Notes under the pieces: model-generated
Seen by the model: only the letters and a program-made list of their open reading frames with translations
What the model was told of the DNA's origin: nothing
Database searches by the model: none
Shown here: positions 28,783-41,989 of the stretch, piece after piece
Numbering within the stretch: the stretch's first letter is position 1
Layout of the letters: each line of letters begins with the position of its first letter
Source of the DNA: Panonychus citri
Lineage: Eukaryota; Arthropoda; Arachnida; Trombidiformes; Tetranychidae
Length of the DNA: 64,000 nt
Assembly: GCF_014898815.1 (NCBI RefSeq)
Contig: NW_026515495.1
Coordinates: 124,001-188,000 of the forward strand
Direction: 5' to 3'
Position numbers and translations under genes: made by a program

Positions 28783-31700
28783 GAGAGAGAAAAAAATTCG
28801 AAGAAAAGAATTTTTCGAATTTTTGACATGACCAACCCCTCGCATCTTCCATCATCTTTAGCATCCTCATCTTTTCACTTTCACTTCCTAGTTCAATATC
28901 AATGTAACCTAATTAAAGTGGATCAATTTCACTTGCATGTTAACGGTTCCTGTTAACTGTCATTTGATTGTTGATTTAGTTTTCAATTCATGAATAACAT
29001 TTTCCAATGATTATCATATTTAACAATAGATTCATGAGATTCATGAAATGTTCATGGTTATCAACTGAATTTGGGAATTTCAAATTTTAATACTTCCATT
29101 AGACCTTCAATTTAAACTTTTCCTCTCATTAATCCACATTAATCAATCCATTATTAATACACTTTTTCTTGATCATTTCATTTGATATTTAACCTTGATT
29201 AACTTAATCATATCTGATCATCATTGACCTGATTTATTGATCGTTACAATAAAATAACTTTCGGTTAATCAGATGATTAAATTAGATGTGTTTCTTTTTT
29301 TATATACCAAACATGAATTAATATTATTCCAATCAATTTATTCATTGAATCTGCTGGTTGATTGTTGAGAAAAAAAAATCTCTAATCTGTTAACAATTAA
29401 CCCGATCAATTGTAATTAACTTTGAGCTTTCATAATTGACTCTGTGATCCTCTAAATTTGATTGTATTAATTAACTTTTAAATTTGTGGCAAAAATTTTC
29501 ACACAAAATTCAAAGGATTAGATTTTTGGATTTCTTTACCAATCAATTGTAATCAAAGTCATCAAATCAATAGAAATCAGTTAATTGTTGTTGAATTCAA
29601 TTTCTTTCCCTCAGGTTTACTTTGTGTTGATTAAATCTGATACCTTGATAATTTTTGCTTCTCAATCAGGTTGATACAAATGATCAAATTATCAACAACT
29701 ATCAATAGAAAGATAATCAGTTGATAATCATGGTAATCAACAAGAAAATTCAAATTGCCTGAGGTGAATTAACTTTCCTTAACTTGGAATACGGTTAAAT
29801 GTAAATCATGATGATACAAATTATATTATTATATCAACAGTGATCAATCATTATTATGAAAACAATCAAATTTAACTTTCAACCATTGACAATTTTCACT
29901 GGTGTTACAATTACACCGATTGATTAATTTGATCAACATTTCTGCAAACTAAATTGTCCATATTAAATTGTTGTTCCTATCCAATAATATCTATTAATAT
30001 TATTTATATTAATCAATACCCACCAATGTAAACAATCAACATGATGATTAGATAACAATTTAGATTAATATTGAAAATGAAGTTACGATTTATGTATTGA
30101 AACAAATTTGATTAATCATTGAGCCAATTTAATCATTTACTCATTAAATTGGTTACCAGAATTAACATTTCAAATTAAATTGTGATTGAATAGTTGGCAT
30201 TTAGAAAAGTTATACAATTTACTAATCACAATTTAATTGTTTCTCCAAGAAAATATTAATCATTACAAACTTTCACTCTCTCTTTATTGGAATCAAATCA
30301 AAAATTATATCAATCAATTAATCAATGAGATTACATTGAAATTGAAAGTTAATCTAATTAGTTACGAGGAAAACAATTAACTGTGACAATTTGAAAAGTG
30401 ATTAAAATCAATGAAAATTAAATAAATTAACTGATGAAATAAGTGAATCTGATTATTGATAATGATGATGAAATTAAGTGTTCACGATGAAATGAATCAA
30501 GTTAATAATCTTGATCATCTTAAAACCAGTGTAATCTTAATTGGATCAACCAATAATCAGTGACAATCATTAATACCTTAATTTCAATGTGACTAACAAT
30601 TTAACTTGATACATTTAAAGTGATTACGATGATATAAGAAAAAAAGTTGGAAAATCTAATATTGCACCAAATGGATAATGATGATTATGATGATGATAAA
30701 AGCATATTATCAGGGTGAAATTGCCTCGGGCAATTATATCTTATCGTCATCATCATCATTATCATCCACTGAGAATATATAATAATAATAATATTTTTCT
30801 CTTCTTCTTTTTTTCCTTCTTTTTTTGTCATCTCATCTTCCGCATCTTCCTACAAGTCAACACCATTTCATGTCAATGTTGATAAACCAATTAATCAGAA
30901 TTCTCATTTGATGATGATAATCATGATTAATTTGACGTCAACGTAAAAATCCATTGACAAAAAGGATGAGGATGATAAAGATTATTAAAAGAAAATTATA
31001 ATTATAAGAGAGATGATGATGAAGATGAAGATGATGAGATGATAAACTGGACTGAGCCTTAAGGAAACTATTGTTGTTGAGTAACTAAAACTAATCAATG
31101 GTCAGTTGGACCAATGGTCATCAATCTGATTGCATGGTCACCTAATAATGAGGAATAAATGAAAAGGAATCTGAAATGATTCGAGTAATAATGATGATCA
31201 CAGATGAAGATAATAAGAGAAATGATTAGAAGAATATGAAGAAATTTATCATCTCAATGAGAAATAACGGTAAAAGCTCATAATAATCTCTTGGAACTTT
31301 TTTTTTCTCCTCTTATCCTTTTTTCTTAGATCTTTTTCTCTCTTTCTCTCTTGTTGTTGATGAACATCTTCTTATCTCATGCTCATTATCATCTATCCTC
31401 TGATAAATCATTTGAATCTCAATTCACCTGAAAAAAGAGTTTTCTTCATCATTATCGTCATCTTTATCATCTTTCTAATTCCTTTGAGATGATAAGTTGA
31501 ACTTGTAAACGAAACAAAAGGTTTCTCATCATCTTTTTTTCTTCTTGACCATAGTTACCTCGTCTTCCTTTTTATCTTCATCCTCTTTTTCCACCATTAC
31601 CATCATCATGTGTGGAGAAAAAGATGAAAAGCTCAGTCCGATGAACCAGAAAATCGAATGGAAAAAAAATAATAGAAGAAAAGAAGAAAATCCATTGAGA

Positions 31701-32226
31701 ATTTTTTGACAGTTCGAAAAAGGAGAAAAAAGAAAATCAAATGTTGGACCAATATTAACATTCGAAAATTATTCTTTCTCTTTCTCTTCCCTCATCCTCA
31801 TCTCCATCTTCATCCCTTTACTTTTCATCTGCATTTTATCAAAAGCAAACAAATAGATGAAGATGAGGTTGGATAAACATTGAGAACGTGTAAACTTTTA
31901 CTTGCAAATTACATTATGATTGGTCATCATTTTTCATTCCTTTCTCCCTCATCCCTCCTCCATCCTTTTATCATCCTCCTCTTTCATCTTCCTGTCATCT
32001 TAAGTGTCAAATGAGATGGTGCAATGATCATATAAGAAGATGAATCTGTCATATTAAAGGTATATGTTTCCTTTGATCTTCATCTTTTCTCATGTAAACA
32101 AAAACTTGAAACTTTTTCTTTTTCACCTTCTCTCTATCTCTCCCACTAACCACACCCATCCCCATGAAAACTATCATGAAATAAAAGAGCAAAATGATAT
32201 TAAAATAACAGAATAAGATGATGATG
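28783..32226 (+). repeat. Tandem duplication, copy 1 (about 3.44 kb, non-coding)
   Basis: Begins near GATGAGAGAGAAAAAAATTCG and runs to the same word at about 32220. It matches 32225-35669 almost base for base. No gene is seen in it. The visible differences are small indels and single bases: CT-run length near 31335, a TATT indel near 29999, and GCATTT versus GCAACT near 30197. Confidence 0.93.
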
Positions 32227-35200
32227 AGAGAGAAAAAATTCGAAGAAAAGAATTTTCGAATTTTTGACATGACCAACCCCTCGCATCTTCCATCATCTTT
32301 AGCATCCTCATCTTTTCACTTTCACTTCCTAGTTCAATATCAATGTAACCTAATTAAAGTGGATCAATTTCACTTGCATGTTAACGGTTCCTGTTAACTG
32401 TCATTTGATTGTTGATTTAGTTTTCAATTCATGAATAACATTTTCCAATGATTATCATATTTAACAATAGATTCATGAGATTCATGAAATGTTCATGGTT
32501 ATCAACTGAATTTGGGAATTTCAAATTTTAATACTTCCATTAGACCTTCAATTTAAACTTTTCCTCTCATTAATCCACATTAATCAATCCATTATTAATA
32601 CACTTTTTCTTGATCATTTCATTTGATATTTAACCTTGATTAACTTAATCATATCTGATCATCATTGACCTGATTTATTGATCGTTACAATAAAATAACT
32701 TTCGGTTAATCAGATGATTAAATTAGATGTGTTTCTTTTTTTATATACCAAACATGAATTAATATTATTCCAATCAATTTATTCATTGAATCTGCTGGTT
32801 GATTGTTGAGAAAAAAAAATCTCTAATCTGTTAACAATTAACCCGATCAATTGTAATTAACTTTGAGCTTTCATAATTGACTCTGTGATCCTCTAAATTT
32901 GATTGTATTAATTAACTTTTAAATTTGTGGCAAAAATTTTCACACAAAATTCAAAGGATTAGATTTTTGGATTTCTTTACCAATCAATTGTAATCAAAGT
33001 CATCAAATCAATAGAAATCAGTTAATTGTTGTTGAATTCAATTTCTTTCCCTCAGGTTTACTTTGTGTTGATTAAATCTGATACCTTGATAATTTTTGCT
33101 TCTCAATCAGGTTGATACAAATGATCAAATTATCAACAACTATCAATAGAAAGATAATCAGTTGATAATCATGGTAATCAACAAGAAAATTCAAATTGCC
33201 TGAGGTGAATTAACTTTCCTTAACTTGGAATACGGTTAAATGTAAATCATGATGATACAAATTATATTATTATATCAACAGTGATCAATCATTATTATGA
33301 AAACAATCAAATTTAACTTTCAACCATTGACAATTTTCACTGGTGTTACAATTACACCGATTGATTAATTTGATCAACATTTCTGCAAACTAAATTGTCC
33401 ATATTAAATTGTTGTTCCTATCCAATAATATCTATTAATATTTATATTAATCAATACCCACCAATGTAAACAATCAACATGATGATTAGATAACAATTTA
33501 GATTAATATTGAAAATGAAGTTACGATTTATGTATTGAAACAAATTTGATTAATCATTGAGCCAATTTAATCATTTACTCATTAAATTGGTTACCAGAAT
33601 TAACATTTCAAATTAAATTGTGATTGAATAGTTGGCAACTAGAAAAGTTATACAATTTACTAATCACAATTTAATTGTTTCTCCAAGAAAATATTAATCA
33701 TTACAAACTTTCACTCTCTTTATTGGAACCAAATCAAAAATTATATCAATCAATTAATCAATGAGATTACATTGAAATTGAAAGTTAATCTAATTAGTTA
33801 CGAGGAAAACAATTAACTGTGACAATTTGAAAAGTGATTAAAATCAATGAAAATTAAATAAATTAACTGATGAAATAAGTGAATCTGATTATTGATAATG
33901 ATGATGAAATTAAGTGTTCACGATGAAATGAATCAAGTTAATAATCTTGATCATCTTAAAACCAGTGTAATCTTAATTGGATCAACCAATAATCAGTGAC
34001 AATCATTAATACCTTAATTTCAATGTGACTAACAATTTAACTTGATACATTTAAAGTGATTACGATGATATAAGAAAAAAAGTTGGAAAATCTAATATTG
34101 CACCAAATGGATAATGATGATTATGATGATGATAAAAGCATATTATCAGGGTGAAATTGCCTCGGGCAATTATATCTTATCGTCATCATCATCATTATCA
34201 TCCACTGAGAATATATAATAATAATATTTTCTTCTTCTTTTTCCTTCTTTTTTTGTCATCTCATCTTCCGCATCTTCCTACAAGTCAACACCATTTCATG
34301 TCAATGTTGATAAACCAATTAATCAGAATTCTCATTTGATGATGATAATCATGATTAATTTGACGTCAACGTAAAAATCCATTGACAAAAAGGATGAGGA
34401 TGATAAAGATTATTAAAAGAAAATTATAATTATAAGAGAGATGATGATGAAGATGAAGATGATGAGATGATAAACTGGACTGAGCCTTAAGGAAACTATT
34501 GTTGTTGAGTAACTAAAACTAATCAATGGTCAGTTGGACCAATGGTCATCAATCTGATTGCATGGTCACCTAATAATGAGGAATAAATGAAAAGGAATCT
34601 GAAATGATTCGAGTAATAATGATGATCACAGATGAAGATAATAAGAGAAATGATTAGAAGAATATGAAGAAATTTATCATCTCAATGAGAAATAACGGTA
34701 AAAGCTCATAATAATCTCTTGGAACTTTTTTTTTCTCCTCTTATCCTTTTTTCTTAGATCTTTCTCTCTCTCTCTCTCTCTCTCTTGTTGTTGATGAACA
34801 TCTTCTTATCTCATGCTCATTATCATCTATCCTCTGATAAATCATTTGAATCTCAATTCACCTGAAAAAAGAGTTTTCTTCATCATTATCGTCATCTTTA
34901 TCATCTTTCTAATTCCTTTGAGATGATAAGTTGAACTTGTAAACGAAACAAAAGGTTTCTCATCATCTTTTTTTCTTCTTGACCATAGTTACCTCGTCTT
35001 CCTTTTTATCTTCATCCTCTTTTTCCACCATTACCATCATCATGTGTGGAGAAAAAGATGAAAAGCTCAGTCCGATGAACCAGAAAATCGAATGGAAAAA
35101 AAATAATAGAAGAAAAGAAGAAAATCCATTGAGAATTTTTTGACAGTTCGAAAAAGGAGAAAAAAGAAAATCAAATGTTGGACCAATATTAACATTCGAA

Positions 35201-35669
35201 AATTATTCTTTCTCTTTCTCTTCCCTCATCCTCATCTCCATCTTCATCCCTTTACTTTTCATCTGCATTTTATCAAAAGCAAACAAATAGATGAAGATGA
35301 GGTTGGATAAACATTGAGAACGTGTAAACTTTTACTTGCAAATTACATTATGATTGGTCATCATTTTTCATTCCTTTCTCCCTCATCCCTCCTCCATCCT
35401 TTTATCATCCTCCTCTTTCATCTTCCTGTCATCTTAAGTGTCAAATGAGATGGTGCAATGATCATATAAGAAGATGAATCTGTCATATTAAAGGTATATG
35501 TTTCCTTTGATCTTCATCTTTTCTCATGTAAACAAAAACTTGAAACTTTTTCTTTTTCACCTTCTCTCTATCTCTCCCACTAACCACACCCATCCCCATG
35601 AAAACTATCATGAAATAAAAGAGCAAAATGATATTAAAATAACAGAATAAGATGATGATGAGAGAGAAA
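32225..35669 (+). repeat. Tandem duplication, copy 2 (about 3.44 kb, non-coding)
   Basis: Head-to-tail with copy 1. Offset is 3442 bp at the left edge and 3434 bp at the right edge because of a few indels. Copy 2 leaves the shared sequence at about 35669 (GAGAGAAAG). The junction lies in a GATGAGAGAGAAA tract also present at both outer edges, which suggests unequal exchange through that tract. Confidence 0.93.
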
Positions 35670-35910
35670 GAAAAAAAACAATACTTATCGTTAAGTTGAC
35701 ACTTTTTTTTCATGAACAACAATTTCTATCCAACTAAAAATTCACCAAATGAACTGAACCATAAATTATCTTCAAGAATTTTTCGATTTTTTCTCTTTTT
35801 CTTACTTCGATTTGACCCTTGTCATTTTACTTGACCAGTCAACTAGAAATTCATTTATTTCCCAGATCAACTTGAGAATCCATCTAGACGATTCAGAATA
35901 TCAGCAAGAA

Positions 35911-35975
<65 letters not shown>

Positions 35976-38089
35976 ATCTAATCAACACCAACCTGATCTC
36001 TCACCTTCAACGGTTTTCGATTAATCATCTTAATCATTAGATTAAATTGTTATATATTTGAATTTACTTCGTTGATTATCAATCATAAAATCGAGAATTA
36101 AATTTTGATTCGCAAAATTTGACACAGAATAATATATATTTAAGATATAAAGCCTGATGGAAGACGATGATTTATATTAATTATGACAATTTCCCTCTAC
36201 ACCTTCATGATATAAACCAAATTGATAAAAAATCCTATTGATTACTAGAGATAATATTTGAATCCATTTGGGAGTTATAATGATAATACTTGCGACACTT
36301 TAACTGTTGATTATCAAAGTTAACACACTGACAATGTAACAGATAGCGAGAGACAGGGAGTTGAATTGTGATTCACAAGATTAATATCATGATGATGATG
36401 ATGATGATAATAATAATAATAATATTGATGAAGATGATCAAGCTAATAACAAACAAAAAAAGCTCAAACCAAGTGAAGAGTAAGTAAAATGGTTCCCCTT
36501 ATTGTATAATAGGAACCTTAAAGTTAAAACCATTGGGAGTTAAACCTTGGGAGTTTTGAGATTATATTGTTATTAGTTTTTATCTTCACTTAGCCCACCC
36601 CTTACCAAGAGTTTATATAATACTATTATCATGGGTATGATGGGTATGCAGAAAATAACATAGATTGGAATAGTTTTTCGGCATTAAAAGTCGCCTTTGG
36701 ATGAAGAAACAGATGAGATCTAAAATCAATGGCGAAAATAATAAAAACTCTGAGCTTGGATAAGCAACAGCTCAATATATTAATAGAATTACTTGAAAAG
36801 CTTTGATAATGAGAATAGAGGAGAGCGAAACTGAGCTGAGAGAATAGGAATGCTGAGCTCATTTTCATTGTCCAGGGTGTAAATGACTTTTTACAGATTG
36901 ATTGACCAACCGAATTACTGAATGTAAATAAAGTGAGAGAGAGAGAGGAGAGATAATAAAAAAAGGTAAGAATTTGTGATTATTTATTAATCCAATTTGA
37001 TGAGAAGATGAAATATACGAAAAGGAAAAGGAAATGATGATGAGAATGTTGTTAATTTGATTCTATTTTAGATGAATTTGGTTTATTCTATTATCGAGAT
37101 TATTTCTCATTCTCTTTGAAATAGTTGACCACTACAGATCGTGTTCACTTCTTGACCAATACTTTCATTGTTTTCCATTATTTTTATTCATCTCTCTCTC
37201 TCTTTATTTCCTCATCGTTGATGATATAAAGTCTGAAAAGATTCAATAACAATAATAAGGTGATTGGAAGATAAATTTCAATTAAATCAAGTGTGTTGAC
37301 CACTAACTATCTGACCGAATAAAAAAAAGTAAAGTCCATCTTATTGAAAAGATTTGAGGTGAAAATAAGATTGAGAAAATGTGAAGCAAGATTGTAATGA
37401 TGATGAGAAGATGATGATAAGGAAAAGGATGAAGAAGAGAAAATTAAATGAGAAGAGATTGAAAAGACTTCTTTTTTTCTTTGGAACTTTTTTCTCCATC
37501 TTCTTTTAAACATAACATGGAAAACTGATGATAAGAGTGGAAAGTTTCACTTTCCATTGTGTATAAATATACTGACCACTGAAAGATAAATAGCTGACCC
37601 AAAGTTTTATACCTTAGCTATAAATCCGAGAGGTAAAACCCAAACCCTAACACACCACCAACAGTTGATAATCAAGTTGATCAATTGGAAGCCAATCTAA
37701 GGGATTGTTTTTTTTTGTTCTGTAGCCTTAGCCGTCCACTGGTCAGTCGACTAAATAAATCTTACTCATTATTATCATCGGATTATAATAGAGGATTTGG
37801 TTTCTTCATCAAATGAATGGTCAGTAAGGAAACAAAAAAAAAGGGTAACAGTTTATTTTTTGCATCTGAACATTGAGTTAACATTGATTACAATTAACTT
37901 GATGGTGATAAAGATGAAGATAAATGAGTTCAGAGAAAGGGAGAGAGAAAGACTGAGAGAGATTTGGAGAGAGAGGTAATTGAGAAGGAGGAAGATGAAG
38001 GTGGGGTCGACAGTGTAAGAGTGACTTGAGAAATAATAAAAGTCGTCAGCTTGGTGAGTGTGAGTGGGTAGATGTTGATGGAGGGAGAG

Positions 38090-38133
<44 letters not shown>

Positions 38134-38237
38134 AAATGGACAAAATCCATTTACAATCAATCTCCATTGGAATCAGCATTAATCTTCCTCTTCCCCCTTC
38201 GCTCATTACTGTTTGTTACACTTTCCATTTACACTCT

Positions 38238-38301
<64 letters not shown>

Positions 38302-41107
38302 ACTTCACCCTTCCATTGAGTCTCCTTATTCATTTATCTTATCAAATTGTAATATAACAAGAAATCAACTCTTATATTAATCTGATTCTTATGTGTTCAT
38401 GATATTCAGGGTGGAAAATAATTTCCTTATACTTTTTCTCATTCATTTACTTTACATGGACATTTCAATGGACAGTCAAGATTAACTGATACTAATATTT
38501 TTCCTGATTGTATCTTAATTGTAAAACTTTGTTTTTTCCTATTCACCATTTTCTTATGTAATATTATTAATCATTTAATTGTTGATTCTGATTAAATCTC
38601 TTACCTGTCATCTTGATATTTGTAATAGTTATACTTTGATAAATTGTTGTTTCCCTCATATAATAAACTTATTGAATATTTATCTTGATTTGTTGAGTCG
38701 ATTTTCATTTTATCCTCTTATATTTCATGTTTGTTTGTCTTAATTGTTAATTATATTACCAACGTTATGATTAACTTAATTGTTAAGAGTGATTGTCATT
38801 GATTATTTTTAGATTGTTAATTGATGATCTCAATCAAATTTAGTAATCTAATTAGTGGTTTTAGACTTGAGACTTGAGATTGATTGTCAAGATTGATGAT
38901 AATTTCAATGTAATCCAATAAATCACTGAGTTAATTTTGAGAACACTAAATTGTTACTTAGTTAATTACACACTATTATTGTTGATTTAACCTAAACTTA
39001 TTGATAATTAAGGTCAATTTAATTATGATCATTATTTTACTTAACCAGAAAGTTAATAGTAACAATCAGAAAAATGAGTAAACTGATGAACCAACAAAAA
39101 TAAATTCATTCATAAGAGTTGGAGAAACAATTGAATTTAATTCACAGTTAATTGTATAGAAAAAAAATTAACAACTCTTAAGCTAAAGTGTCAACAACAA
39201 TTAACTGATTGTTGTGTTTAAATTTTTGATTATTGCTGGGAAATAATAATTTTTCCGCTGACTCAGATTCCATATCAGTTATCATGGTACAAGAATCATG
39301 AACTTAATTCAGATTCTCAGCAAAAATTATGAGTGGGTTTTCATTTGGAAACATGATATTAATATATGATCTTTAATTATGTTGATGATAACAATTACCC
39401 TCGGGCTGTTTGATCAACAACCATCAACAATTAACTGAATAACTTGAATATATCAAACATTTAGTTGATCCAATTGTCTATGAAATAAATTGTTCCGCTT
39501 CAATTAGTTAATTATTTTCAGTTTTAATTGAGTTGAGAAAATGCAAACTAATAATAATCAATTGATTGAGTAAATGATTTTAATCACGAATAATTAAAGT
39601 TAATTAATCAATCCAAGTTAACTGATTAGTTGAAAAGTTATCAAAAACAAAAAACAGGGCCAATAGTTAATTGTAATAATATTACATTTGACTGTTGATA
39701 CAATTAGATAAATGATAATAAGAAACTTTTCAAACCAGTTAATTGTTAAAAATTAACAACCATTGATAATAATAACTCGCAACACCAATCAATACAATAT
39801 TACAATACAAATCCATTAATTTACTCAGCTAATTAGCTTCTAATCAAATCTAATTAACTATCATTTACATTGAGACTAAATTATTACAATAATTTACTAT
39901 TGACACGAACCCATAAATTTCACATTAGAATGGAAGAAGAAGAAGAAAAAAAAACTTTATATTCTCAACAATTAAATGTATTCGGTGTAACAACCATCAA
40001 CAATTAACCATCACCCATGGTGGTGGGAGTTTAATATTCATGATTACACCTCATTACGTGTTCACAAAACATTATCATTCCAAAGGTACCCCACCCACTG
40101 AACCTCATTCATTGTTGAACTGAATGAAAATCTGATAAAAATTGATGATAATTCATGATTCGTATTCATATTCAATGAGCCTGATAGTTAATTGTTACTA
40201 CAATTAACCATAACCCATCCTGATGATCATTTAATTGTTTTAAACCCAAAGAGTTTATTGTTAACCAATGATAATGATAATTTGTGGTTTTCCTTATATT
40301 CAATACAAACTCCAATTGTAAACTTTTAATCATCTAGATAATTAACTGTATAGTAATAGTAATTAGAAGGGTCAATGGATTTAAATTGTAATTGTAATTG
40401 TAATTCTAAAATTAAATGTTCATTTGATCATCACCTGTTTTTAGATTAACAATCAAATTCAATTTAATTACAAAGTCTAAAAGTCAATTAATCATCTTGA
40501 TAATTATTAAACATTTTAATCCTTTATGTATTAAATTCAATCATTTCAATTGTCATTCTCTATGGTGATTAACTTAATTGTTGTCACAAAAAAAAATTGA
40601 TCACTTATAATCCTTATTGTCCACTCTTTTGGTCAGCAACATCAAGGTGTAAAGTTAGTTGGACATTTATAAATGTTGATCGTTTTCTTGTCATAAATTT
40701 GATTGATCACAATTAATTGATCAACAAACTGACCAATCATTAACTGATATGATACAAATTAATCTAACAACAATAAGTAACAATTATATCATAACAAAAA
40801 TGACCAAAGGTAAGATTGGATTGTAAAAATTTAAAACTTAATCAATATTGTTGGTCAATTAAATTTAATCACTCATCAGGATAATCTCAATGGGATTGGC
40901 ATAAAAGTGAAATTGATCAACATTAATCAACACTGATCATAATAGTTAACGGATTATCAATAGACTCAGCTAATGATTATGATTGCCAATCATTACATAG
41001 ACTGACCATTGGTCAGTTTTGATGAATTACAATTTCTCATGAGATTTGATGAAAGCAAAATATTATCACATTAACAATGTGAATCTTTTTGATCATAAAA
41101 TTTAAAA
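35670..41107. other. Non-coding AT-rich DNA with long (GA)n and (CT)n tracts
   Basis: Has (GA)n at 35915-35971 and 38095-38129 and (CT)n at 38241-38297. The rest is AT-rich with many TTAATTGTT/AACAATTAA words. No coding pattern or RNA gene recognised. Confidence 0.6.
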
Positions 41108-41109
41108 TA

Positions 41110-41989
41110 CAGAGCTATTCAGCTATTTTTGCCGATGTTTTTTGCGATTTTCTCAGCAACTAAGAGTCGAAGAGACTCGAGAATTGAGTGACATGAGTTT
41201 GAGCGATACTCAATTGTCATTAAAAGATCAAGGTCATTCAGGTCACTAGTAAAATAACGCGTTTCAAGGTCATTTGATGGTCATTTTATCTAGTATCTCT
41301 CAAATGTATATATACAAAGATATATCTTTGTTAGGAAGAGTTTCTAGATGAAAAGATAAAAGTTATTTACCGTTATCATTGTCGATTTCATCTCCACACT
41401 CTTTTCGATGGAATTGAACAATCGTTTCCATACCATCGTTCAAAGCAAATCACAGTGACGGATTTGCTTAGTGATAGAGCAAAACAAAAACTGAGAGAGA
41501 TAGAGAATCTAGATTCAAAATTCTCGATTCTTTAATAAGGAACCTTTATCACAATTATGATTAAGGTCCAAATCCTAATATTGATGATGAATCGGTGTAT
41601 TACATAATTGATTCTGAACAATGAAATTTTCACAAAAATAAACGAAAGACTAGAGTATAGAGTTCTAGCAAAATGTTACTCTCGTTTTTCAGATGCAACT
41701 TTGTAATTTCTATTTTTCAAAATAAACATTTTTACTATACAATAATTTTTTATACAGGGCTATTCAGCTATTTTCGTCGATGTTTTTTGCGATTTTCTCA
41801 GCAACTAAGAGTCGAAGACTGGTGTTTTCACACATACTTTTTTGTGGATATACCTTTGAATGACCTTGATCTTTTAATATGACAGTTGAATATCTCTCGA
41901 ACTCATACCACTCAAGTCTCACGTCTCTTCGATTCTTAGCTGCTGAGAAAATCGCAAAAAACATCGACGAAAATAGCTGAATAGCCCTG
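41110..41989. mobile_element. TA-flanked inverted-repeat element(s), MITE-like
   Basis: The terminus CAG(A/G)GCTATTCAGCTATTTT occurs three times: at 41110 (+), at 41755 (+) and, inverted, ending at 41989. Each is flanked by TA. 41755-41989 is thus a 235-bp inverted-repeat element with arms of about 65 bp or more. The 41110 terminus extends about 150 bp in a form very like the right arm of the inner element, including GATCAAGGTCATTCA. Either a longer element (41110-41989) has an internal extra end, or an old partial copy lies beside a whole one. TA flanks point to the Tc1/mariner-type superfamily. Confidence 0.8.

Noticed and set aside
32049..35722. Pair of similar 75-79-codon minus-strand frames
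   Set aside because: They are the same non-coding sequence seen twice because of the 3.44-kb duplication; the amino-terminal parts differ at the duplication edges.
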